A DNA stretch of 64,000 nucleotides from Ardenticatenaceae bacterium (GTDB lineage Bacteria; Chloroflexota; Anaerolineae; Promineifilales; Promineifilaceae): assembly GCA_011525915.1 (NCBI GenBank), contig WYBM01000005.1, positions 186,001 through 250,000 on the forward strand. Direction: 5' to 3'. The position numbers and the translations under genes were made by a program. The notes beneath the pieces are model-generated. The model was given only the letters and a program-made list of their open reading frames with translations, ran no database searches and had not been told where the DNA came from. Shown one piece after another: positions 25,169-33,705 of the stretch (its first letter is position 1; each line of letters starts with the position of its first letter).

Positions 25169-26479
25169 ATGAACACAAGATTATATTTATGGCTGGCCGC
25201 CTGTGGGGCTGCTTGGCTTTTGGTTGCCTGTGGTAATGGGGAAACGCCAGCAACGGCCGTCTCTTCGTTAGCCAACGAACCTTTGCCCACACATACGGCA
25301 ACAGTCGTGCCCACAGACACGGCCGTACCTACCAACACACCTATCCCTAGTCACACCCCCACGCTGGCGCCTACGGCGTCAGCGACACCAGAACCTACAG
25401 CGACAGCCACCCACACGCTCACACCAGAGCCCACAGCCACACCTACTCCCTCACCTTCACCGGCACCTACGGTGCATGCCACGGCCGTCCCGGCAACCCC
25501 CACAACGGCCGTACCCGTTTCCGCACCCATCGCCCCGCCGGCCGCGCCGGCTCCAGCCGGGCCAAACTTGTTGGTAAATCCCGGTTTTGAAGGGGGGACT
25601 TTACCCTATGAAGCTTACCGGGTGAACCACTTGTTTCTTCTTAATGATCCTAACAAACCTCAATTTATTCATTCTGGTAGTTATTCAGCTTTTAACACGG
25701 GTGGCATTTTTTACCAGCGTGTGGCTGACAATGTTTCCCCTGGCACCACCTATAGAGCCGGCGCCTGGCTCAAAATCTGGTCCAGCTCAGGTGAAGATCG
25801 TACCATTTCCGAAAACCCCGGCGACTTTATAGGCCGCGTTTGTTTAAACACAAACGGCGACGGTGACCCCAATTTGCCTACCAGCGTATGCACTGGCTGG
25901 GTACGGCCGTTGGACGTATGGCAATATATCTCTGTCGATGCCGTAGCCACAAACAGCCGGATAGCCATTATTTTTCAGACCGGCTACAGCAGCCCCAACC
26001 GACCAAAACACAATGAAGCCTATTGGGATGATGCCGCCTTGGGCACAGCCCCTGTGGCCGCCACGGCCACACCACTACCGGCAGCCGCGGCGCGGCCAGC
26101 GCCCGTGCCCTTTCAGGCAGCCGCTCTGCACGATAATATGCATTACGTGCGTTCACAAATTGAGCAGATGGGGGGTGTCTTAGACCGTCTTTATAACGGT
26201 GAATCAGGCAAATGCACCGAGTATCAGGGGTATTACAACAACCTCATCCGTTCCGCCACCTATGATGGCATCCCGGCCGAGTGGCAGGGAATTTATAACG
26301 ATTACATTTTTGCCGTGGAGAATACCATTGCTACCAATGAAGGGCTAAACAGCCTGTGTAGTTCCGGTGGCGGCGGCGTAACACAACAAAATTATGGCGC
26401 CGGTCGCCAGGGCATCAATGCCAGCCTGGAGCGGTTGATCCCGGCCATTGAAGCCGCAAATGCGTTAGTAGGTGGGTAA
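25169..26479 (+). CDS. Lipoprotein with Thr/Pro linker and carbohydrate-binding-like domain
   Basis: Secreted lipoprotein of 436 residues. The signal peptide ends in lipobox LVAC (Cys near 22). A long Thr/Pro/Ala-rich linker (about 30-130) should hold the next domain away from the membrane. A beta-sandwich like CBM4/9 follows (about 132-290: LLVNPGFEGG, Y-R-A-G-A-W-L-K, and a closing Y-W-D-D-A-A). The last 120 residues form an unrecognised helical domain with two Cys (one in K-C-T-E-Y, one in L-C-S-S). AAGGAGG precedes the ATG. A role in binding surface glycans is plausible but not shown. Confidence 0.78.
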   Translation: MNTRLYLWLAACGAAWLLVACGNGETPATAVSSLANEPLPTHTATVVPTDTAVPTNTPIPSHTPTLAPTASATPEPTATATHTLTPEPTATPTPSPSPAPTVHATAVPATPTTAVPVSAPIAPPAAPAPAGPNLLVNPGFEGGTLPYEAYRVNHLFLLNDPNKPQFIHSGSYSAFNTGGIFYQRVADNVSPGTTYRAGAWLKIWSSSGEDRTISENPGDFIGRVCLNTNGDGDPNLPTSVCTGWVRPLDVWQYISVDAVATNSRIAIIFQTGYSSPNRPKHNEAYWDDAALGTAPVAATATPLPAAAARPAPVPFQAAALHDNMHYVRSQIEQMGGVLDRLYNGESGKCTEYQGYYNNLIRSATYDGIPAEWQGIYNDYIFAVENTIATNEGLNSLCSSGGGGVTQQNYGAGRQGINASLERLIPAIEAANALVGG

Positions 26480-26531
26480 ACGAATACACAGCGCTGGGGA
26501 TGTTAAAGATCTCCGGCGCTTACACAGCCGC

Positions 26532-27317
26532 TTACGCAGCGTCAAGGGAAACAGAACGTTCAAATTGGCGTTGGCCCACGCTGGCTAACAAGATGCTTAT
26601 TGCATACAAAACGGTTAAAGGAGCCATGGTCAACAACATGGTAACAGGATCAATCGAAGGCGTGATAATAGCCGCCAGCACAGCAATGATGACTACAGCA
26701 TAACGCCAATGCTCACGCATCGCCTGGGCGGTGATCATGCCCACACGGGCCAGGACGTAGACAACAATTGGCATTTGGAAACTGACGCCGATCCAAAACA
26801 GCATACGCACAATAAAACTAATATACTCAGCGCTGGTCCAATCTGTATCAAACGTCGCCGACATAAAGTTTGCCAGAAAGTTAATAGCCGCTGGTATCAA
26901 GATAAACCAAGAAAAAAGGATTCCCAGGCTAAATAATGTCAATGAACCGGGAATAAAGATGAAGATGTACTTCTTTTCGCTGGCGGTTAATCCGGGAGAA
27001 ATAAACAACCAAATCTGGTAAAGAATCACGGGCATGGCCAGAATAGACCCCACCAACAACGATACCTTAAAAAAAGTTTCAATGCTTTCTGTAGGGCTGA
27101 GCAGTTTTAGTTTGACGGTTTCACCCAAAACACTGGCGGCGTATGGCTCTGTCATGTAAGTAATGATGGGGTTGGCCAACACAAAGCCCACAAACGTACA
27201 GACAAACAAGGCCGCCACCACATAGGTGAGACGAATTCGCAGTTCATTCAAATGACCCAGCAGGGTCATCTGAGCTTCGCTGAGTTCCAGTTCGGGGTCT
27301 TCACCGGTTGTCATCAT
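26532..27317 (-). CDS. tatC: Sec-independent translocase protein TatC
   Basis: Integral membrane core of the twin-arginine translocase, 261 residues with six predicted helices. It has the family pattern L-x-H-L-x-E-L-R at the N-terminus (HLNELRIR), the F-K-V helix (TFFKVSLLVG), the Y-Q-I-W-L-F-I-S-P-G-L segment and the conserved periplasmic Pro region. TatC recognises the twin-arginine signal peptide and, with TatB, recruits TatA to export folded proteins. The start overlaps the tatB stop by 4 bp (ATGA); a second ATG directly follows. It is the last gene of tatA-tatB-tatC. Confidence 0.95.
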   Translation of the reverse strand: MMTTGEDPELELSEAQMTLLGHLNELRIRLTYVVAALFVCTFVGFVLANPIITYMTEPYAASVLGETVKLKLLSPTESIETFFKVSLLVGSILAMPVILYQIWLFISPGLTASEKKYIFIFIPGSLTLFSLGILFSWFILIPAAINFLANFMSATFDTDWTSAEYISFIVRMLFWIGVSFQMPIVVYVLARVGMITAQAMREHWRYAVVIIAVLAAIITPSIDPVTMLLTMAPLTVLYAISILLASVGQRQFERSVSLDAA

Positions 27318-27775
27318 TCGGGGTCGTCACTGATTTTAAGGGGGTTGGGGAGTTTAGGGGCCGGCGTCTTGGCCGGGCCATTGGCAGCTACGGCCGTGTC
27401 TTCCCCATTTTTCTTTTCGGCGGCCACAGGGTTTAAGGTAGGTGGTTTGATGGAATGTTCAATCTCATCAAGGGCAGCCTTTCCTTCGGTGGCGGCACTA
27501 TTTGTAACCGAGGTAAACTCGCTGCGCAGGGATTGTAATTCCTGGCGTAATGCCTGAACTTCATCCATCGCTTCTCGCAAGGCATGGCCGTCATCCACCC
27601 CATCTAGCTCATTGCTCAACTGCCGCATAAAACTGCGAGAGATCATCTGTAGTTGGGCGGTTGTCCTTCCTAACCAACGCGCTATATGGCCGATGCGCTC
27701 CGGGCCCATTACCACCCCGGCAATGATCAGAATAAGAATGAGTTCCGGCATACCAATGCCAAAGAAGTTATCCAC
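27314..27775 (-). CDS. tatB: Sec-independent translocase TatA/B family protein, TatB-like
   Basis: Protein of 153 residues with the TatA/B layout: a short N-terminal membrane helix (about 5-24, F-G-I-G-M-P-E-L), a hinge G-P-E-R-I, then an amphipathic helix and a long charged coiled-coil tail (about 60-100). Glu near position 10 before the helix and the length well above TatA favour TatB over a second TatA. TatB pairs with TatC to bind signal peptides. It overlaps tatC by 4 bp and lies 109 bp after tatA, with a 7-nt-phased repeat in that gap. Confidence 0.88.
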   Translation of the reverse strand: MDNFFGIGMPELILILIIAGVVMGPERIGHIARWLGRTTAQLQMISRSFMRQLSNELDGVDDGHALREAMDEVQALRQELQSLRSEFTSVTNSAATEGKAALDEIEHSIKPPTLNPVAAEKKNGEDTAVAANGPAKTPAPKLPNPLKISDDPE

Positions 27776-27858
27776 AGTAATTACCCAATCGCCCCATCAC
27801 CCCGCGATCTTCTACTCTCCAGTACGGGTATGGTAAAAGCGAGCAGTCTTACTAGCAG

Positions 27859-27886
27859 CAGTTTTCAGTAATCAGTATACAGTCTT
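27859..27886. repeat. Four tandem CAGT-led heptamers between tatA and tatB
   Basis: CAGTTTT, CAGTAAT, CAGTATA and CAGTCTT follow one another without gaps, a (CAGTNNN)4 array ending inside the tatA stop codon. A second, larger array of the same kind lies at 61489-61580. It resembles the short tandemly repeated heptanucleotides known in cyanobacteria, but the sequence differs. Confidence 0.75.
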
Positions 27887-28070
27887 ACAGGCTTGACTCT
27901 ACTTCTTCGTTTTTCTCGGACGGTTCTGCCCGACCATCACGCACACCTTCGCGGAAAGCTTTGATACCTTTGCCTAATTCACCGCCAATCCGGCTGATGC
28001 GGCCAACACCAAATAAAACAAGTACAACGGCTAAAATAATTAACAATTCAGGTACACCTAAACCTGCCAT
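27885..28070 (-). CDS. tatA: Sec-independent translocase protein TatA
   Basis: Small protein of 61 residues, typical TatA length. An N-terminal membrane helix (about 5-22, G-V-P-E-L-L-I-I-L) is followed by the F-G hinge (V-L-F-G-V-G-R-I-S-R-I-G-G-E-L-G-K-G), an amphipathic helix and a short acidic tail. TatA multimers form the transport pore for folded twin-arginine substrates. GAGGAGATAAAAGCTT lies before the ATG. It leads the tatA-tatB-tatC run, probably from the extended -10 promoter at 28186-28194. Confidence 0.93.
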   Translation of the reverse strand: MAGLGVPELLIILAVVLVLFGVGRISRIGGELGKGIKAFREGVRDGRAEPSEKNEEVESSL

Positions 28071-28185
28071 AAGCTTTTATCTCCTCGCGATCAAGTGCCT
28101 TTGTTTTGCCTGGCCACAACCACTGTTTTGCCGTGATATGATGCAGCACAAGCCATGGCCCTGAACCTTCAATGTATGTGACCAT

Positions 28186-28194
28186 ATTATACCA
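28186..28194 (-). promoter_or_regulatory. Extended -10 promoter upstream of tatA
   Basis: On the minus strand TGGTATAAT is an exact extended -10 (TG-n-TATAAT), about 115 bp before tatA. No good -35 is seen, as expected for this type. A plus-strand TATAAT at 28242-28247 may serve the divergent oxidoreductase gene but also lacks a -35. Confidence 0.5.
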
Positions 28195-28333
28195 GACTCC
28201 TCATCAAACGCAGGCCAACAGGCCATTTTGCTCATTTAGCTTATAATTCCTGATAGTTGCCTGAAACCAACAGGATTTATAGGATTACGTTGTGGCTGTC
28301 TATGGTAATCTGCAACATGTATGGGAGTAAATG

Positions 28334-29197
28334 ATGAACATTGGTGTTATTTTCCCACAAACGGAGTTTCCGGCTGATCCCGTCGCCATTCGCGAGTACG
28401 CGCAAACGGCCGAGGCGCTAGGATTCAGCCACATTCTGGCTTATGATCATGTATTGGGCGCCAACCCAGACCGCCCCGGCGGCTGGCGCGGACCTTACAC
28501 CCATGAGGACCCATTTTTTGATCCTTTTGTTCTTTATAGTTACATGACGGCCGTCACCACCACCATCGCTTTTGTCACCGGCATTCTCATTTTGCCGCAG
28601 CGGCAGACGGCCGTCGTGGCCAAGCAGGCGGCCTGTTTGGATATCTTATGTGGCGGCCGTTTTCGCCTGGGGGTAGGCGTAGGTTGGAACCAGGTAGAGA
28701 TGGCCAGTTTGGGGCAAGACTTTCACACCCGGGGCCAGCGCATTGAAGAGCAAATTGCGGTGCTGCGCCGGCTGTGGACAGAAAAGTTGGTGCTGTTTAA
28801 CGGCCGTTGGCATCACCTGCAAGACGTGGGCATCAAGCCGCTGCCGGTGCAGCGCCCCATCCCCATCTGGTTGGGCGGCCACGCCGACCCTGTGCTGCGC
28901 CGGGTGGCCCGCCTGGGAGATGGTTGGTTTCCTAATTATCGCACAGCAGAACAGGCACGCCCGTCGCTAGATAAACTAGATGCCTACCTGGCCGAACACG
29001 GCCGTGGCCGCGCCGACATTGGTATTGAGGCCCGGCTGCAGTTAAAAGATGGCCATCCAGACACCTGGCACCAACTCAGGACAGAGTGGCAGGCCGCCGG
29101 CGCTACGCACCTCACCTGCAACACGATGGGCGCTGGGCTGCAAACAGCAGCTGATCACATCCAGGCCATACGCCGCTTCGCCCAGGCAGTGCTTTGA
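28334..29197 (+). CDS. LLM class (F420-dependent type) oxidoreductase
   Basis: Luciferase-like TIM-barrel flavin/F420 oxidoreductase of 287 residues. Typical marks are N-I-G-V-I-F-P-Q at the start, A-Y-D-H-V (residues near 35-40), the T-G-I-L-I-L-P-Q-R strand, R-F-R-L-G-V-G-V-G-W near 113-122, and P-I-W-L-G-G near 180. This subgroup usually uses coenzyme F420 rather than FMN, but cofactor and substrate are inferred from family only. The ATG at 28334 is preceded by GGGAG with 6 bases between; the adjacent ATG at 28331 is too close. Confidence 0.87.
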   Translation: MNIGVIFPQTEFPADPVAIREYAQTAEALGFSHILAYDHVLGANPDRPGGWRGPYTHEDPFFDPFVLYSYMTAVTTTIAFVTGILILPQRQTAVVAKQAACLDILCGGRFRLGVGVGWNQVEMASLGQDFHTRGQRIEEQIAVLRRLWTEKLVLFNGRWHHLQDVGIKPLPVQRPIPIWLGGHADPVLRRVARLGDGWFPNYRTAEQARPSLDKLDAYLAEHGRGRADIGIEARLQLKDGHPDTWHQLRTEWQAAGATHLTCNTMGAGLQTAADHIQAIRRFAQAVL

Positions 29198-29337
29198 GAC
29201 TGGATATTGTAAACCAGTAAACATTGTAAGGGTCTTTTTAAGAGCCGTGCCACACTATCTCCACGGCACTGATGAATAATCTGTGCCTTAATTCAAAAAC
29301 CCTTTTCCTGAAGTGCAAACAAAACGAGGTGAATAGT

Positions 29338-30816
29338 ATGACGGTGCGTGATTCTCAACAGACACAAATTCTAGTTATTGGCGGGGGGCCAGGCGGTAGT
29401 ACGGCGGCGGCCATGCTTGCCCGCGAAGGGTTTGATGTTACTCTGGTGGAGCGAGATGCTTTCCCCCGCTATCACATTGGCGAATCGCTGCTCCCTTCTG
29501 TGCTGGATTTTCTTGATATGTCTGGTGCCCGCGAGAAAGTAGAGGCTTACGGCTTCCAGCGCAAACCAGGCGGCCATATTGAATGGGGCAAGCAGCAGTG
29601 GGACCTTTATTTTAATGAATTGACCGGCAATCATACCTATAGCTTTCAAGTTGTTCGTTCCGAATTCGACAAGATATTATTAGATCATGCTGAAAGCCAG
29701 GGTGTTAAGGTTATGCAATGTGTAGAGGTACAAAAAATTCATTTTGACACTGCCGATAAACGCCGCCCCTATGCGGCCACCGTATCACGGGTAGGTGAGG
29801 CCGATCAACGGTGGGATATTCTTTTTGATTATCTGGTAGACGCTTCCGGGCGAGCGGGCATTATGGCCAACCGCTACCTGCGTAACCGCACCTATCATGA
29901 CGCCTTTAAAAATGTGGCCGTTTGGGGTTACTGGAAAAATACAAACCGTTTACCCGAACCAAAAGAGGGGGCCATTGCCACTGTCTCTATTCCCCATGGC
30001 TGGATTTGGGCCATTCCCTTGCATGATGGCACCATGAGCGTCGGCGTCGTGATGCATAAAGATTCGTTTAAGAAAAAACACGGCCGTCAGGAACTGGAAG
30101 AGATCTACCGCGAAACCCTGGCCGAGTCCCCTACCGTCAGCGCCCTGGTGGCCCCTGGCCAGCGCATCTCCGAACTCAAAGTAGAAACCGATTACTCCTA
30201 TGCCAGCAATGAGTTTGCCGGGCCTGGTTACTTTTTGGTCGGTGACGCAGCCTGTTTTTTGGACCCGCTATTGTCTACCGGCGTTCACCTGGCTATGCTC
30301 AGCGCCATGTTGACGGCCGTGAGCATTACCGCCACCCTCCGCAACGATGTTGCTCCTCAAGAAGCCACCGAATTTTATGAAAACAGCTTCCGCTGCGCCT
30401 ATATGCGGCTGCTGGTTTTTCTTACAGCATTCTACCACCAGTACGATGGCAAAGAATCTATCTTTTGGGTTGCCCGGCGGTTAACGACTCACGATGTGCC
30501 GGAAAATAATATCAAGCTGGCCTTCACCACCCTCATGTCTGGTGTCGAAGACTTGCTAGATGTACGTGAGGGGGCGGAAGCAGTCACCCGTGACCTGGTT
30601 TTGCAAGAAATGTCACAGCGTGTCGCAGAAAACCTGAGAATCCGCCAGGACAAAGCCGCGATGACGGCCGTCTACGATTCCCGCCTCAAGCAAGACAATG
30701 CCTCCTTCTTTGGCAAAGTGGAGGGCCTGGACGCTATTGCGCGCACACCAGAAAATGCAGTTGGCGGCCTGTACGTCACCACCTCCCCACGCTTGGGGCT
30801 GGCCCGCGTTTCCTAA
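29338..30816 (+). CDS. Flavin-dependent halogenase-like FAD monooxygenase
   Basis: FAD enzyme of 492 residues in the tryptophan/phenolic halogenase group. It has the dinucleotide motif G-G-G-P-G-G-S at about 15-21, G-E-S-L-L-P-S near 50, a Lys at position 76 in G-F-Q-R-K-P-G-G where halogenases keep the catalytic lysine, the halogenase motif W-x-W-x-I-P at 222-227, and the second FAD motif G-D-A-A-C-F-L-D-P. Such enzymes use FADH2, oxygen and halide to halogenate aromatics, often carrier-bound; related enzymes only oxidise. Substrate unknown. The start at 29338 follows GAGGTG; the ATG at 29272 has no such site. A strong terminator ends the unit. Confidence 0.8.
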   Translation: MTVRDSQQTQILVIGGGPGGSTAAAMLAREGFDVTLVERDAFPRYHIGESLLPSVLDFLDMSGAREKVEAYGFQRKPGGHIEWGKQQWDLYFNELTGNHTYSFQVVRSEFDKILLDHAESQGVKVMQCVEVQKIHFDTADKRRPYAATVSRVGEADQRWDILFDYLVDASGRAGIMANRYLRNRTYHDAFKNVAVWGYWKNTNRLPEPKEGAIATVSIPHGWIWAIPLHDGTMSVGVVMHKDSFKKKHGRQELEEIYRETLAESPTVSALVAPGQRISELKVETDYSYASNEFAGPGYFLVGDAACFLDPLLSTGVHLAMLSAMLTAVSITATLRNDVAPQEATEFYENSFRCAYMRLLVFLTAFYHQYDGKESIFWVARRLTTHDVPENNIKLAFTTLMSGVEDLLDVREGAEAVTRDLVLQEMSQRVAENLRIRQDKAAMTAVYDSRLKQDNASFFGKVEGLDAIARTPENAVGGLYVTTSPRLGLARVS

Positions 30817-30840
30817 CCCTACCGTTTTCTGATATAGTCG

Positions 30841-30875
30841 ACCTCCTGGCCTATATGTCTGGCCAGGAGGTTTTT
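30841..30875 (+). terminator. Rho-independent terminator after the halogenase-like gene
   Basis: Arms ACCTCCTGGCC (30841-30851) and GGCCAGGAGGT (30861-30871) pair perfectly (11 bp) around a 9-nt loop and are followed directly by a T-run (30871-30875). It lies 24 bp after the stop and just before the methyltransferase gene. Confidence 0.9.
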
Positions 30876-30891
30876 GTGGTTGCAAGGAGAG

Positions 30892-31509
30892 ATGAACGAG
30901 CACCAAAACAAAGCTGAGCGCTGGTCTGCTTATTACCAACAGGTTCACGGCCGTCCACCCCATGAAACCCTGGTACAGGCATTGGCCCTGTTTGCCTCAA
31001 ACCGGCCGCCAGAGCCTTTCGCCATAGACCTGGGCTGTGGCGCCGGCCGTGATACGCTGGCGCTGCTGGAGGCTGGCTGGCACGTGCTGGCCATTGACGC
31101 ACAACCGGAAGCAGTTCAACATGTACGGGCGGGAACTCCTCTGGCGGCCCTATCCCGGCTCCAAACCAGGGTAGCTGTCTTTGCCGAACTTCCCCCTCTG
31201 CCCCCGGCCGACCTGGTGAATGCCAGCTTCAGCCTGCCCTTTTGCCACCCGACCCATTTTGATACACTGTGGGCTAACATCAGGCAGGCTATACGGGTTA
31301 ACGGCCGTTTTGCTGGGCAGTTCTTTGGTGAAAATGACAGTTGGGCCCATGATCCAGACAAAACTGTACACACAAAAACCCAGGTCAAATCACTTTTACA
31401 AACCTTTGAGATTGAGATGCTCGACGAGCGGGATGAAGATGGCTCTACCGCCTGCGGTGATGCCAAACATTGGCATATTTTCCACGTCGTGGCTCGTAAA
31501 CGAGCCTAA
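30892..31509 (+). CDS. Class I SAM-dependent methyltransferase
   Basis: Protein of about 205 residues with the Rossmann-like methyltransferase core: motif I D-L-G-C-G-A-G-R-D (about 41-49), the acidic end of strand 2 (A-I-D-A-Q), a motif near 105 (P-P-A-D-L-V-N-A-S-F-S-L-P-F) and G-R-F-A-G-Q-F-F-G. The pattern is closest to small TehB-like or UbiE-like methyltransferases; the substrate is unknown. The start is uncertain: ATG at 30892 has AAGGAG only 2 bases upstream, while a TTG at 30874 lies within the terminator tract. It follows a strong terminator and so should have its own promoter or rely on read-through. Confidence 0.85.
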   Translation: MNEHQNKAERWSAYYQQVHGRPPHETLVQALALFASNRPPEPFAIDLGCGAGRDTLALLEAGWHVLAIDAQPEAVQHVRAGTPLAALSRLQTRVAVFAELPPLPPADLVNASFSLPFCHPTHFDTLWANIRQAIRVNGRFAGQFFGENDSWAHDPDKTVHTKTQVKSLLQTFEIEMLDERDEDGSTACGDAKHWHIFHVVARKRA

Positions 31510-31565
31510 CCTATTAACCGTGACCCCTAAAGGCTGCGGTTTACTTATGACAAAAAGGAAAGCAC

Positions 31566-32822
31566 ATGGAAATCCTCGGCGGCCCCCTCTTTGCTGTTGC
31601 CGGCGCAGGTGAATCACACGGCCCGGCGGTGACGACCATTGTCTTTGGCTGCCCGCCCGGCCTCAAACTGACCAGGGCACAGATTCAAACGTACCTTGAC
31701 CGGCGACGGCCCGGCAGCAACCGGCACGGTACGCCACGGAACGAGAAAGACAAGGTCATTCTTCTCTCTGGCCTTTATCAGGATGACCACGACGCCCTCA
31801 CCGCCGGGCCAGACCTTCAGATCACGGTGGCTGGCGCCCACTTCCAAACGTCCGCCTATGAAGCAGGTTACACCACCGGCGAGCCAATCAGTGCGATTGT
31901 CCTGTCTGCCACACCTAAATCCGGTCACTACGCGCAGTTTGTGGGGTCAGAAGGGGCGGTGCGTCCTGGTCATACAGACCTGGTCAAGTACCATAAGTCC
32001 AAAGGCTTTGTAGACGTCCGTGGCGGCGGCCGTTCCAGCTACCGCAGCACCATCTCAGACGTAATAGGCGGTTCTATTGCCCGGCTTTATCTACAAGAGC
32101 TGTTTGGCACAGTCTTTCTGTCTTCAATCAGCCAGGTAGGACCCTTGCAAACCAGCACAACGTTAAGTGATCATTTTAATGGGTGGATACAGCAGCACGG
32201 CCGTCAGACCATTCCCCAGGAAGAAATTGCCCGCGTTCAGGCCCAATTGGCCGCGTCTGAAATCCATTCCCTGGACCCCGACTTTGCGCACGCGGCAGGT
32301 GAATTGATCAAACAAACACGCCTGGAAGGGGATTCACTGGGTGCGGCCGTGGAAGTGGTGGCCGTCAACGTACCGGCCCTGGCCGGCGACCCCCTCTACC
32401 ACAGCCTGAAAGTGCGGCTGATGGGTGTGCTAGGAGGGCTGCACGCCGCCCAGTCTTGCGAGATAGGAGACGGCGTACAGGTCATCAGCCGGCGTGGCAG
32501 TCAAAACAACGATCCCATACGGCAAACAGGTTACCAGGCAAACAGCCACGGCGGCCTGCTGGGGGGCATCACCACGGGCATGCCCCTGGTTTGCCGGGTG
32601 GGGTTTAAGCCTACTTCTACTATCAACAAACCCCAGCAGTCTGTGCGCAAAAACCTGGAAGAAATAGATTTCGAACTGGAAAAAGGGCGGCATGATCCCT
32701 GCGTGGGCGTGCGCGCCGGGGTCACATTAGAGTCACGCATGGCCATTGAGCTGCTCAACGCCGTCCTCATACATCAGGCCGGACAAGTAGACCCTCAGAA
32801 CTTCCACTTATTTGGCCCATAA
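31566..32822 (+). CDS. aroC: Chorismate synthase
   Basis: Last enzyme of the shikimate pathway, converting 5-enolpyruvylshikimate-3-phosphate to chorismate with reduced FMN. The 418 residues show the family signatures G-E-S-H-G near 14-18, the R-R-R-P-G segment, R-P-G-H-T-D-L-V-K near 135 and R-G-G-G-R-S-S-Y-R near 152-160, with a later G-L-L-G-G-I-T-T-G. Length is slightly above the usual 350-400. AAAAAGGAAAGCAC precedes the ATG. It lies 56 bp after the methyltransferase gene; no other aro gene is in the window. Chorismate feeds aromatic amino acids, the likely ultimate source of aromatic halogenase substrates, but a functional link is speculative. Confidence 0.95.
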   Translation: MEILGGPLFAVAGAGESHGPAVTTIVFGCPPGLKLTRAQIQTYLDRRRPGSNRHGTPRNEKDKVILLSGLYQDDHDALTAGPDLQITVAGAHFQTSAYEAGYTTGEPISAIVLSATPKSGHYAQFVGSEGAVRPGHTDLVKYHKSKGFVDVRGGGRSSYRSTISDVIGGSIARLYLQELFGTVFLSSISQVGPLQTSTTLSDHFNGWIQQHGRQTIPQEEIARVQAQLAASEIHSLDPDFAHAAGELIKQTRLEGDSLGAAVEVVAVNVPALAGDPLYHSLKVRLMGVLGGLHAAQSCEIGDGVQVISRRGSQNNDPIRQTGYQANSHGGLLGGITTGMPLVCRVGFKPTSTINKPQQSVRKNLEEIDFELEKGRHDPCVGVRAGVTLESRMAIELLNAVLIHQAGQVDPQNFHLFGP

Positions 32823-32844
32823 TTAAGGGCCGCAGTGTGGCTTT

Positions 32845-33654
32845 CTAATAATGGGCCAGCGTGCCTTCGGCGCGGGCGCGTTCTACAGCATAGCGAAAGA
32901 CAAACAGGGAGAGGGGAAACAAGATCACACAAAAAGCCAGTAGTGCCAGAATGTCAGGTGCCAATTCCGCCCAGGAAGCCCCCTTTAAAACTGCCAACCG
33001 CATGCCACGCAGCGCATAAGTGAGCGGCAAGAAGTAGGAGAACAGTTGTAACCAGCCGGGCAAAATGGCGACGGGGTAAAAGACACCCCCTAACAGGTTG
33101 GCCGTATTGGCTAACACGGCCGTCACCGGGTCACCACGCTTGAGGACCATGATCACACCGGCGGCCACAATGCCGATGCTGGCAAAAGCGACTACACTCA
33201 GGGCCAGAATGAGGGCCGCCGCCGGGATATTGACGCGGCTTAGATCTAATGTCAGGAAAAGCGCGCCAAAGAGCAAGTAGATAAACACGCGAAACGTGGT
33301 GTAGGTGTAGCTCCACAGCGCTGAGCCGACGATCACCAGGGAGACCGGTGTGGGGGTCATCATCGTCGCTTCCAGCGTGCCTGTCACCTGCGCCTGGCGT
33401 AATGCCTGGGCAAAGCCGGTCAGCCCAACACTAAAATAGCCCCCCAGGGCAATGCCAATAATGACAAAAGAAAAGTAGTCGCCCTGATAATCCCCCAAGA
33501 AGGGGTTGGCAATCACGCCAATAAATTCTGAAAGGAAAAAAAAGAGCAGCGAACGGAAGATGACGCCGCCAATGGTCATCAAAAAGGCAAAACGGTAGCT
33601 GGCTTCGTTTTGAAAATCGCGGCGAAGAAAAGCCAGCAGGCGGGTGAGTGTCAT
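32845..33654 (-). CDS. ABC-2 type transporter permease
   Basis: Integral membrane protein of 269 residues with six hydrophobic segments in the ABC-2 permease pattern: a cytoplasmic N-terminal amphipathic start (R-R-D-F-Q-N-E-A-S-Y-R), then V-T-G-T-L-E-A-T-M-M-T-P (the coupling region, near 88-99) and a late G-V-F-Y-P-V-A-I-L-P-G-W-L-Q motif (about 190-205). It should form a homodimeric exporter with the ATPase encoded just upstream. ABC-2 systems export drugs, polysaccharides or lipids; the cargo is unknown. It is the last gene of the kinase-ATPase-permease run, with a hairpin in the 37-bp gap before it. Confidence 0.88.
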   Translation of the reverse strand: MTLTRLLAFLRRDFQNEASYRFAFLMTIGGVIFRSLLFFFLSEFIGVIANPFLGDYQGDYFSFVIIGIALGGYFSVGLTGFAQALRQAQVTGTLEATMMTPTPVSLVIVGSALWSYTYTTFRVFIYLLFGALFLTLDLSRVNIPAAALILALSVVAFASIGIVAAGVIMVLKRGDPVTAVLANTANLLGGVFYPVAILPGWLQLFSYFLPLTYALRGMRLAVLKGASWAELAPDILALLAFCVILFPLSLFVFRYAVERARAEGTLAHY

Positions 33655-33663
33655 GGCGGGTTA

Positions 33664-33705
33664 AGGTGAATGGGTGATTTTACTCACCGCATCACCCACT
33701 CACCT
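33664..33705. other. Imperfect 15-bp hairpin between ABC ATPase and permease
   Basis: Bases 33664-33678 pair with 33691-33705 with one mismatch (33670/33699), around a 12-nt loop. The stem includes the last codons of the ATPase gene. No T-run follows on the minus strand, so it may tune relative expression by RNA processing instead of ending transcription. Confidence 0.5.
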
